Assembly (NCBI RefSeq): GCF_030161615.1
Contig: NZ_BSUN01000001.1
Location: forward strand, 372,001 to 436,000
DNA from: Demequina litorisediminis
Lineage (GTDB): Bacteria; Actinomycetota; Actinomycetes; Actinomycetales; Demequinaceae
Reading direction: 5' to 3'
DNA: 64,000 nucleotides
Shown: piece after piece, positions 55,591-64,000 of the stretch
Position numbering within the stretch: the stretch's first letter is position 1
How the letters are laid out: the number at the start of each line of letters is the position of its first letter
The notes under the pieces: generated by a model
What the model saw: the letters and a program-made list of their open reading frames with translations, nothing else
Database searches by the model: none
Told to the model about the DNA's origin: nothing
Program-made: the position numbers and the translations under genes

Positions 55591-56442
55591 GGCGCCGTCA
55601 CGAAGACGTCGAGCACGCCCAGATGCCCGTGCACGAGCACCGCGAACACCACGGCATCAAAGAGCAGGTGGACCGTCACCACGTAACCCAGCGACTTCCA
55701 GCACGCGAAAATCCAGCCCTGAACCAGCGCGAAGGGAACGGTGAGCAGGGGCCCCCACTCGCGGTAGCCGAGCTCCCACAGGAAGGACACGAAGACCACG
55801 GCCTGCAGCACATTGGCGAGGCCCCCGGGGAAATGCCGCGCTAGCAGCGCGAATACCGTGCAGATGAAGAAGAGCTCGTCCCAGATACCCACCGCGTTGA
55901 CGCCCACGAAGAGGCGGGCCACGTCGGTGTCGCCGCTGAGGTCGGGCCAGTTGAGGTAGGCCCCCGACCCCAGGAAGTAGAACGGCAGGATCAGATAGCC
56001 GGCGACCACCACCACGCCCAGGTAGATCCACTGTGCCCGCGTCCACGGACGTCCCGTCCGCACCGGGAAGCGGATGGAGCGCTCGCGCGTCCACCAGCGG
56101 TCGAGCGCCCACGGCACCAGCACCGCGAGGCCGAGCGCCGCGGTGAAGCGTGCCATGCCGGCATCGGAGAGATCCGCCTGGAGGGAGATCGCGGAGATGA
56201 TGAGCCTGGCCGGTGGCGATGATGACGAGATCGCGACCCAGCCGCCTGTCCACGGCAAGGGCCAGGGCGACGCCGACGATGAGCGGCAGGTAGCCGAGGG
56301 GTCGCGCATGCACCGCGAACAGCAGCACCGCCGCACCGCACACCAGCGCCGCCGCGGTCAGCCGCAGGGCATCCCTGCTGCCCCACGCCCAGGCCGGTGC
56401 GGGGCGGGCGGTCTCGAGGGCATCGGCCATGCGCGCCAGCAT
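55587..56442 (-). CDS. CPBP-like intramembrane protein
   Basis: About 284 residues, six to eight transmembrane segments (LVIIATGQLIISAISLQ, GLAVLVPWALDRWW, WIYLGVVVVAGYLILPFYFL). NAVGIWDELFFICTVFALLARHF and TVHLLFDAVVFA sit where CPBP (Abi) proteases have EExxxR and the C-terminal His motif, but the EExxxR motif is not exact, so activity is uncertain. An extra base at 56206 (GGCCAGGCTCATC for GGCCAGCTCATC). Start at 56442 or 56430. Confidence 0.65.
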
Positions 56443-56477
56443 GCCACGTCGCGGGCCCCCTCACCCCGTCCGCACCG

Positions 56478-56579
56478 TCCGTTTGGCCCACGGTTGTGAC
56501 GCGTGCTGCCGGGCGTGACACGTGGGACCGTCACACCGCACGCTTGCGTCACATCCGTCCCAAGCGTGGGCCAAACGGA
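56478..56579. repeat. 102-bp nested inverted repeat
   Basis: Outer arms TCCGTTTGGCCCACG (56478-56492) and CGTGGGCCAAACGGA (56565-56579) are perfectly complementary; inside lie TGTGACGC (56495) with GCGTCACA (56546), GCGTGC with GCACGC, and GTGAC with GTCAC. It fills most of the 156-bp gap between the MATE and CPBP-like genes. It could be a terminator, structured RNA or small mobile repeat. Confidence 0.7.
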
Positions 56580-56598
56580 GGTGAGGGTCGGCGCCTTC

Positions 56599-57950
56599 TC
56601 AGACGGAGATGCGGCGCGCGAGGCGGGGGTACGCCACCCCTAGCGAGACCTGCCGGACGATGTTGAGCACCAGGAAGGCGGTCCAGACGAGTCCGTTGCT
56701 GAGACCCCACGCCGCGGCGCCCACCAGCAGCAGGGGCAGGAACACCCCCACCACCGATGCCACCATGGCGACGAACATCAACCCCGACTGGCCGGCCCCG
56801 AGGAACACCCCATCGAGCCAGTACGCGCCCCAGGACACCAGGGGTAGCAGCGCGATCCATGGCCAATAGTCGATGGCCGCCTCACGCACCTCGGGCAGGT
56901 CAGTGAGCGCTCCCAGGATGACGTCGCGCCCCAGCCAGTAGCCGAGGCTCAGCACGACGCCGATCGCGGCCATCGGGATGGCGGAGGCGATGACCGCGGC
57001 ATGGACCCCAGGGAGGTCGCCGGCACCCGCCGCATGGGCGACCAGGGCCTCGGCGGCGTTCGCGTAGCCGTCCAGCGCATAGGACGCGACGTTCATGAGT
57101 TGCAGCATGATCGCGTTGGCAGCGAGCACTTCGGGGCCAAAGTGCGAGCCGATGGACGCCACGAATGTCACCACGGACGTGAGCAACGCGGTGCGTCCCA
57201 TGAGCGCGCCGTTGAAGCGCGCGAGTGCCCCCACCCGCGCCGCAGGGTCGCATCGCGCCAGTCTCGCAACGTGACGCGTTGCGCGGGCTCAAGCCGTCGC
57301 CACAGGAGCACGACGGCGAGCGCCGCACCGATCCACTCGGAGCCAAACGTGCCCCACGCCGCTCCCGCAGCACCCATGCCCGCTCCCCCGACAAGGATCA
57401 GGTCAAGGACGATGTTGGCGACGGCCTGGACCGAGGCCACCACCAGCGGCACCCGGGTGTTCTTGGCGCCGATGAAGTAGCCGGCCACGATCAGCGTCAC
57501 CAGGAGCGCGGGCAGTGAAAGGCCTCGGATCAGCGTGTAAGTCAGCGCGGCGTCGCGCGCCGGCCCCTCGGGCGCGAGCAGGTGCAAGATCGCGGGGACG
57601 ACGGCCCACATGAGGATGAGCCACGCCACGGACATGGCTGCGGCGAGCGCACCCGCACGCTGGACGTGCCGCACGGCGCCGGACTTATCGCCGCTGCCGA
57701 GGGCGCGGCCCACGAGCGAGGTGGTGCCCGCACGCAGGAACGAGAAGATCCAGAACAGGGTCGAGATGACCGCGGCGCCAAGGCCGACCGCGCCGATGTC
57801 CGTCGCGGTCGAGAAGTGCCCCAGCGCGGCAGTGTCGACCAGCCCCGCGAGCGGCACCGCCACGTTGGAGGCGATCGCGGGCAACGCAAGCGACGCCGCG
57901 GCCCGATGCGGAAGCGGTCGGGCGACGCGGCGTCGCTGAGGCTGGTGTGA
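56599..57950 (-). CDS. MATE-family efflux transporter
   Basis: About 450 residues with twelve transmembrane segments in two similar halves, DinF-like: LPAIASNVAVPLAGLVDTAALGHF at the start and ANAIMLQLMNVASYALDGYANAAEALV in the second half. Exports cationic drugs or metabolites with Na+ or H+. One base is missing near 57240 (a G run, RRGVGALARFNGALM). The start is not clear: no ATG/GTG lies in frame between leuD and residue ALPA; a CAGCCTCAG at 57930 may be another misread AGCT. Confidence 0.88.
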
Positions 57951-57967
57951 GGCGCTCGTGAGAGTCC

Positions 57968-58607
57968 TTACTCGACGGGGCGGGCGACCTCGACGACAAA
58001 CTTCTCGTCGGTCTTGGCCGGCAGGGTCTTCGGGCGCCACGCGTCGCGGGTCGCCTCGAAGGCCGTGATGTCTGCCTCGTTCTGCAGGGTGAGGCCGATG
58101 TCGTCCAGGCCCTCCATGAGGCGCCAGCGCACGTAGTCGTCAATCTCAAACGGTACCGTCAGGCTCGCCGCACGACGCGGTGCGGTCCTCGAGGGAGACG
58201 GTGATCTCCTTGCCGGGCTCGGTTTCGAGCACCTTCCACAGGAGTTCGATGTTCTCCTGGCTCACGATGCCCGTGACGAGGCCCTGCTTGCCCGAGTTAC
58301 CGCGGAAAATATCTGCGAAGCGCGAGGCAAGGACGACCTTGAAGCCGTAGTCCTTGAGCGCCCACACGGCGTGCTCGCGGGACGATCCGGTACCGAAGTC
58401 GGGGCCGGCGACGAGCACGGAGCCCGCCTTGTACTCGTCCTGGTTGAGGATGAACGACTCGTCTCCGCGCCAGGCGGCGAAGAGTGCGTCCTCGAAGCCC
58501 GTACGGGTGACGCGCTTGAGGTAGACGGCGGGGATGATCTGGTCGGTGTCGACGTTGGAACGACGCAGCGGGACGCCGATGCCGGTGTGGGTCGTGAACT
58601 TCTCCAT
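57968..58607 (-). CDS. leuD: 3-isopropylmalate dehydratase small subunit
   Basis: Swivel domain of isopropylmalate isomerase, leucine synthesis. About 212 residues: [27 protein letters not shown], then [15 protein letters not shown] (substrate loop). An extra base at 58163 (GGCGAGCCTGACGG for GGCGAGCTGACGG) moves the C-terminal 60 residues ([22 protein letters not shown]) to another frame. 12 bp after leuC. Confidence 0.97.
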
Positions 58608-58619
58608 GGCGGCTTCTCC

Positions 58620-60055
58620 TTACGCGCCGGCGCCGACGAGCACGTCGACGTCAGCCAGGTCGGCGGGGCTGGACAGGGTGCCGCGGATGGCGGTCGCGGC
58701 CGCGACGAGCGGCGACACGAGGTGGGTACGTCCACCCTTGCCCTGACGGCCCTCGAAGTTGCGGTTCGAGGTCGACGCGGAGCGCTCCTCGGGCTTCAGG
58801 CTGGTCGGGGTTCATGCCCAGGCACATCGAGCAACCGGCGTTGCGCCATTCGGCACCGAACTCGATGAAGATCTTGTCCAGACCCTCCTGCTCGGCCTGC
58901 AGGCGAACGCGCGCCGAGCCGGGCACCACGAGCATGCGGGTGTGCGGGGCCTTGGTGCGGCCCTGGATGATCTCCGCAGCGGCACGCAGGTCCTCGATGC
59001 GGCCGTTGGTGCACGAGCCGAGGAACACGGTGTCGATCGCGAGGTCGCGCAGCGGCTGACCGGGCGTGAGGCCCATGTAGCGGATCGCGTTGACCGCGGC
59101 CTCGCGCTCGTCGGCGTCGGCGATCTCGACGGGGTTCGGCACGTTCGCGGACAGAGGCAGGCCCTGGCCGGGGTTGGTACCCCACGTGACGAACGGCTCG
59201 AGGTCGGCGGCGTTGAGGTTCACCTCGGTGTCGAAGACGGCGTCCGCGTCGGTGGTGAGCGTGCGCCAGTAGTCGACGGCGGCGTCCCAGTCGGCACCCT
59301 CGGGAGCGTGGGGGCGGCCCTTCACGTACTCGAAGGTGGTCTCGTCGGGGGCGATCATGCCGGCGCGGGCGCCGGCCTCGATCGACATGTTGCAGATCGT
59401 CATCCGCGCCTCCATGGAGAGCCTTGCGGATGGCCTCGCCGCGGTACTCCAGGACGTAGCCCTGGCCACCGCCGGTGCCGATCTTCGCGATGATCGCAAG
59501 GATGATGTCCTTGGCGGTCGATCCCTCGGGGAGTTCACCGTCGACGTTGATCGCCATCGTCTTGAAGGGCTTCAGCGGCAGGGTCTGAGTGGCGAGGACG
59601 TGCTCCACCTCGGAGGTGCCGATGCCGAATGCCAGCGAGCCGAAAGCGCCGTGGGTTGAGGTGTGGGAGTCGCCACACACCACGGTCATGCCGGGCATGG
59701 TCAGTCCCGCCTGCGGTCCCACGACGTGGACGATGCCCTGGTCGGAGTCGCCCAGCGAGTGGATGCGGACGCCGAACTCCTTGGCGTTGGCGCGCAGGGT
59801 GTCGACCTGAGTGCGGCTCGTGAGGTCGGCGATCGGCTTGTCGATGTCGAGCGTGGGGGTGTTGTGGTCCTCGGTCGCGATCGTGAGATCGGGACGACGG
59901 ACCGGACGGCCGGCGAGGCGCAGGCCCTCGAAGGCCTGGGGGCTCGTGACCTCGTGGCACATGTGCAGATCAATGTAGATAAGGTCGGGCGCGCCGTCCT
60001 CACCCTTGCGGACCAGGTGATCGGCCCACGCCTTCTCCGCGAGCGTGGTTCCCAT
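58620..60055 (-). CDS. leuC: 3-isopropylmalate dehydratase large subunit
   Basis: Aconitase-family catalytic subunit with a [4Fe-4S] cluster, about 477 residues. [20 protein letters not shown] and [16 protein letters not shown] carry cluster cysteines; the third and fourth are in [12 protein letters not shown]. Extra bases at 59420 (CGCAAGGCTCTCC for CGCAAGCTCTCC) and 58798 (GACCAGCCTGAAG for GACCAGCTGAAG). ATG at 60055. Divergent from the IclR regulator. Confidence 0.97.
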
Positions 60056-60077
60056 GACATACCTCCACACGTCTCGA

Positions 60078-60096
60078 CGTCTCACGATTTGAGACG
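60078..60096. promoter_or_regulatory. Operator/promoter between leuC and the IclR gene
   Basis: CGTCTC-ACGATTT-GAGACG has perfect 6-bp arms in the 54-bp divergent gap. TTGAGA/TAGTAT-like boxes overlap it. IclR-type LtbR/NdgR regulators bind leuCD promoters in other Actinobacteria, so this is the likely site here. Confidence 0.55.
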
Positions 60097-60109
60097 CTAG
60101 TATCGCTCT

Positions 60110-60832
60110 ATGGACAATCATAGCGGCGTCGGAGTCGTTGACAAGACGGCGGCCATCCTGGGCGCTCTCGAAAAGGGCCCCGCCACGCTGGCGGAGCCTC
60201 GTCGCCACCACCCATCTTGCGCGCCCCACGGTGCATCGGCTCGCGCTCGCGCTCGAACACCACCACCTCGTGGGCCGCGACGCCACCGGCGCCTTCGTGC
60301 TGGGCCCCCGTTTCGCCCAGGCTCGCCGCGTCCGTCGGCGAGGACCGCCTCGTCTCCGCCGCGCTTCCCGTGCTCACCACGCTGCGCGACCGCACCGGCG
60401 AGTCGAGCCAGGCTCTACCGCCCACACGGCGACCAGCGCATCTGCATCGCGGCCGTCGACCGCCCCGTGGGCCTCAGGGACTCCATTCCGGTCGGCACCA
60501 CCATGACGATGACCGCCGGCTCCGCCGCGCAGGTCCTCCTCGCCTGGGCAGAGCCCGAGCGCATGCACACCGCCCTCGCGGCAGCCGTATTCTCCGCCGC
60601 CGACCTGGATCGCGTGCGCAACAGGGGCTACGCCGAGTCCGCAGGCGAGCGCGAGAGTGGCGTCTCCTCCGTCTCGGCTCCGGTGTGGGGCACCGCGGGC
60701 ACCGTCATCGCGGCCGTCTCGATCTCCGGCCCCATCGACCGCCTCACCAACCACCCTGCCGGCGAGCACGCCGATGCGGTCGTGGACGCCGCCCGCCAAC
60801 TCTCGGACGTCCTGCGCCGCACCGAGCACTAG
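60110..60832 (+). CDS. IclR-family regulator, LtbR/NdgR-like
   Basis: About 239 residues. N-terminal winged helix (residues 10-75: [35 protein letters not shown]) and C-terminal IclR ligand domain. Divergent from leuCD, which is the conserved place of LtbR (Corynebacterium) and NdgR (Streptomyces), repressors of leucine genes. Three extra bases, all at AGCT: 60196 (GCGGAGCCTCGTC), 60321 (GCCCAGGCTCGCC), 60412 (AGCCAGGCTCTACC). Together they restore exactly one frame. Confidence 0.93.
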   Translation: MDNHSGVGVVDKTAAILGALEKGPATLAEPRRHHPSCAPHGASARARARTPPPRGPRRHRRLRAGPPFRPGSPRPSARTASSPPRFPCSPRCATAPASRARLYRPHGDQRICIAAVDRPVGLRDSIPVGTTMTMTAGSAAQVLLAWAEPERMHTALAAAVFSAADLDRVRNRGYAESAGERESGVSSVSAPVWGTAGTVIAAVSISGPIDRLTNHPAGEHADAVVDAARQLSDVLRRTEH

Positions 60833-60889
60833 CGCCTGCGGGACGTAGGTCCCTCGCGCCAGCGCGCCCGCCCGCGTAAACCAATACCC

Positions 60890-61417
60890 ATGGACACCGT
60901 GGTCATCTTTGAGTCGATGTGGGGCAACACCGCCGCGATCGCCCACGCGATCGCCCGAGGATTCGGCGCGGGCGCCGCCGCACTGACCACTGACCAGGCG
61001 ACTCCCTCGCGTCTCGAGCGCGCACGACTCGTGGTGGCAGGCTCGCCCGTCCATGCCCTCGGCCTGCCCACCGAGGTGAGTCGGGCATCGGCCGCCGCCA
61101 AGAACCAGCCGGGATCCATCCCGGCCGACACCACTCACCCCGCGATGCGCGAGTGGCTCGCCGCCGTGCCCACGGGCCCGCGCCTGTACGCCGCGTTCGA
61201 GACCCGCATCGTGGGGCCGCTCGGACACGGCGCTGCCACAGCCATCTCGCGCGCGCTGACGGGCGCAGGCTACGAGCAGCCTGGACCGCCCACATACTTC
61301 ACCGTGGCCATGCGCCAACGCACCCAGGAGCCGGCGGCGATGCTCCTGCCCGGCCAGGAACAGCACGCGTTCGAGTGGGGCATTCGGCTCCGCCTGCTGC
61401 TCAACAACCTCGTGTAG
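60890..61417 (+). CDS. Flavodoxin-domain protein
   Basis: 175 residues, intact. VVIFESMWGNTAAIAHAIARG fits the flavodoxin phosphate-binding loop (S/T-x-T/W-G-N-T); LVVAGSPVHALGLP follows. Usually an FMN redox protein or one that has lost FMN; partner unknown. 57 bp after the IclR gene. No shift. Confidence 0.78.
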   Translation: MDTVVIFESMWGNTAAIAHAIARGFGAGAAALTTDQATPSRLERARLVVAGSPVHALGLPTEVSRASAAAKNQPGSIPADTTHPAMREWLAAVPTGPRLYAAFETRIVGPLGHGAATAISRALTGAGYEQPGPPTYFTVAMRQRTQEPAAMLLPGQEQHAFEWGIRLRLLLNNLV

Positions 61418-61554
61418 GGCGCCCGCGGCGGATCGGCCCTGCCGCTGGGACCGCTCTCGGTCATCACGCATCCCCCCAGGTAGAGACGGCATTGCTCGCT
61501 CACGCCCATCTTCCCCGCGCCACTCGAATCGTTTCGTGCTACGTTCGGCGCCAC

Positions 61555-61584
61555 GTGCGAGGGAGCAACGGCGCTCCCCCGCAC
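61555..61584 (+). promoter_or_regulatory. Hairpin in the GH9 upstream region
   Basis: GTGCGAGGGAGC and GCTCCCCCGCAC pair with one mismatch around a 6-base loop, about 70 bp before the GH9 start and 138 bp after the flavodoxin gene. Either a terminator of the latter or an untranslated-leader structure. Confidence 0.35.
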
Positions 61585-61652
61585 CACGCCACACTCGACG
61601 CCTCACGGCCACCGCACCAGACCCGCCCACGAGGCTCAATGGGGAGCACTCC

Positions 61653-64000
61653 GTGACCACCACCCTTCTGCGCAGAATTGCGGCCGCCACCGTCGCCGCA
61701 CTCGCCCTCACGGCCACCGCCGCAGCGTCCGCCTCGGCCGATCTCCCGGAGGAGGACTTCGCCGCGGGCGCCGGCGCATGGTGGCATTACTCGAACAGCG
61801 GCACCACCACGGCCACGACCGATGCGGGCGCGTACTGCACCGTGTCGACGGCAGCCTCACCGTGGGACGCAGGAATCGGCCGCAACGGCTTCCCGCTGTC
61901 CGCGGGCGATTACGTGCTGACGGCGGATCTGACGGCCGATGGCACGGTCCCCTTCCAGGTTCAGACGGCGGCGGGCAACGCTGTCGATACTCGATCGCCG
62001 TGGACGGCACCGCGAGCATCGAGCAGGCTTTCACCGTCACGGAGGACGAGGCGAGCGCGCAGGTGCTCTTTTTCGTGGGCTCGGACGGCTCGGCCGAGAA
62101 CTCCGTCTGCGTCGACAACGTCGCGATCCTGGCCGCGGGCACGGAGTTGGTCCCCGACGGCGGCTTCGACGAGGGTCAGGGGGCGTGGTTCACCAGTGGC
62201 GTCTCCTCCACCACCGTCGCGGATTCCCTGTGCGTTGAGATTCCCGCGGCCTCCGCGCCAGGTAATCCCTGGGACGCGATCGTGGGCCTCAACGACCTGA
62301 CGCTGCCTTCGGGCGACTACGTGCTCGCCTTCGACGCCAGCGGCACGCAGTCGGTACGTGGCCTGGTGGGCCTCCAAGCCGCGCCATACACCGTGTTCGG
62401 CGAGGTCGTGGAGACCCCGGGCGATGGCACGCGCCTCACGAGCGCGTTCACCATCAACGAGGAGACGACCGGCGCACAGGTCGCCTTCCAGGTGGGAGGC
62501 AAGACCACCGACTGGACCTTCTGCGTCGACAACGTGTCGCTCATGCTGGGCGGGACACTGCCGCCGTACTCCCCTGAGACCGGCCCGCGCGTGCGCGTCA
62601 ACCAAGTGGGCTACCTGACCCACGGCCCCAAGGAGGCCACCCTCGTCACGGCCGCAGAGGACCCCGTCGCGTGGGACCTCGCCGCGGAGGACGGCTCCAC
62701 CGTGGCATCGGGCACCACCACCCCGCTGGGCGAGGACGCCTCGGCCGGACTGACCGTGCACGGCATCGACTTCTCCGACGTCACCGAGCCCGGCACGTAC
62801 ACGCTGAGCGCTGACGGCGAGACGTCCTACGCGTTCGAGATCGGCACCGAGGCCTACGCCACGCTGCGCACCGACGCCCTGAACTACTTCTACCTGGCAC
62901 GTTCCGGCATCGATATCGATGCCGCGATCGTGGGCGACGACTACGCCCGCGAGGCCGGCCACGTGTCCTCGCCCTCGGACGGCACTACCAACAAGGGTGA
63001 CCTCGACGTGCCGTGTCAGAACGCCGCGGATGCCGAGGCGGTCTACGGGGAGCCATGGACGTGCGGCTACACGCTGGACGTGGTGGGTGGCTGGTACGAC
63101 GCGGGAGACCACGGCAAGTACGTGGTCAACGGCGGCATCGCCACCGCGCAGTTGCTCGGCACGTTCGAGCGCAGCAAGACCGCTCCGACGGCGCAGGCGG
63201 GCGCGCTCGCCGACGGCACGCTCGCCGTCCCCGAGACCGACAACGGCGTGCCCGATGTCCTCGACGAGGCCCGCTGGGAACTCGAGTTCATGATGGCGAT
63301 GCAAGTACCCGACGGCGAGCAATATGCCGGCATGGTGCACCACAAGATCCACGACGACGGCTGGACAGGTTTGCCGCTGCTGCCCGCCGCTGACCCACAG
63401 GTCCGCGAGCCTGCATCGGCCATCGACCGCCGCGACCCTGAACCTTGCCGCCACCGCGGCACAGGGAGCGCGCCTGTGGGCCCCGTACGACGCCGAGTTC
63501 GCCGCCACGCTGCTCGCCACCGCGCGCAGCACCTGGGCTGCGGCACTCGCGACGCCCGACTTGTACGCCCCTGCGGCGGACGGTGCCGACGGCGGCGGCC
63601 CCTATGACGACGATGACGTGAGCGACGAGTTCTACTGGGCCGCCGCGGAGCTCTTCCTCACCACCGGCGAGGCGGAGTTCGAGGACTACCTGCTGTCCTC
63701 ACCCGTGGCCGGCGCCGACTCGTTCCCGGTGGGCGGCTTCAGTTGGGATTCGCTCGGGGCCATCGCCAAGATGGACCTCGCCACCGTGCCCAATGACTTC
63801 GAGGCCCGCGACGCGGTCACCGCCCAGGTGATCGCGGGCGCCGAGGGCATCCTGGCGGAGCAGCAGGCGCAGGAGTTCGGACTCGCGCTGCCGGACGACG
63901 GCTTCGTGTGGGGCTCCAACGCCTCGGTACTGAACAACCAGGTGGTCCTCGCCACGGCGTTCGACCTCACGGGAGAGGGCGACTTCGCCGACGCGGTCGT
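61653..64000 (+). CDS. Secreted GH9 cellulase with two CBM-like modules (3' end outside window)
   Basis: More than 780 residues; the gene runs past the last base. GTG at 61653 and a signal peptide (RRIAAATVAALALTATAAASASA). Two similar carbohydrate-binding modules follow (about 27-160 and 165-300, each ending CVDNVAIL / CVDNVSLM), CBM4-like. Then the Ig-like CelD_N domain (VRVNQVGYLTHGPKEATLV) and the GH9 (alpha/alpha)6 barrel with nucleophile Asp in GGWYDAGDHGKYVVNGG. One base lost near 61983 and one extra at 63411 (CGCGAGCCTGCATC for CGCGAGCTGCATC). Confidence 0.9.

Noticed and set aside
61555..61584. CebR/CelR cellulose-regulator box (GGGAGC...GCTCCC) before GH9
   Set aside because: The known box is a contiguous TGGGAGCGCTCCCA; here the halves are separated by extra bases and look like an RNA hairpin.

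Overview
This 64 kb window has very high GC and dense, overlapping genes. The gene order (rne, rplU, rpmA, obgE, proB, proA, nadD, rsfS; yceD, rpmF, rnc, mutM; coaD, rsmD; recG, DAK2 protein, rpmB, thiL, ddl, gpsA, plsC, murA, leuDC) is typical of Actinobacteria. Together with a DUF3515 lipoprotein, CBM2-type cellulase, GH9, GH43 arabinanase and a SipW/alternate-signal locus, it suggests a plant-polysaccharide-degrading member of the Micrococcales (Cellulomonas/Demequina-like). This is inference from gene content, not a database result.

Layout. 1-6.5 kb: end of an MFS exporter, Nudix hydrolase, SGNH hydrolase, lipoprotein sugar dehydrogenase, glutathione peroxidase, and a flavin monooxygenase/NAD(P)-binding pair. 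6.5-11.9 kb: an oxidoreductase cluster (XRE regulator, cupin, two aldo/keto reductases, NAD(P)-binding protein, Zn alcohol dehydrogenase). 12-14.5 kb: secreted GH43 arabinanase with a LacI-type operator. 14.5-27.4 kb: membrane protein, HhH protein, tRNA-Ala, two histidine phosphatases, rsfS, an EP-repeat membrane protein, nadD, proA, proB, obgE, rpmA, rplU, rne (all minus from 15.4 kb). 27.8-35.9 kb: cydABDC for cytochrome bd, a DevS-like GAF histidine kinase at the operon end, and a convergent DevR/LuxR-type response regulator. 36-39.6 kb: mutM, rnc, rpmF, yceD, coaD, rsmD. 39.6-44.2 kb: SipW-type signal peptidase with two TasA-like exported proteins and an LPVTG protein, then a CBM2-GH5 cellulase. 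44.2-54 kb: recG, DAK2 protein, rpmB, thiL, DUF3515, ddl, gpsA, plsC, murA. 54-60.8 kb: PfkB kinase, P-loop kinase, CPBP-like membrane protein, MATE transporter, leuD, leuC and their probable IclR regulator. 60.9-64 kb: flavodoxin-like protein and a GH9 cellulase running off the end.

The dominant observation is about the sequence itself. More than half of the protein genes, including essential ones, are broken by single-base indels, and nearly all of these lie where the native sequence must have been AGCT, read here as AGGCT or AGCCT (about 70 sites). The tRNA-Ala gene carries two such insertions, so the effect does not depend on reading frame. Removing one base per site restores every gene to a length divisible by three. 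The best explanation is a systematic base-calling error at a modified AGCT motif (AluI-like methylation) in long reads, not gene decay or programmed frameshifting. A smaller set of one-base losses in G/C homopolymers accounts for most of the rest. Genes below are given as their full native extent, with the sites of shift noted.
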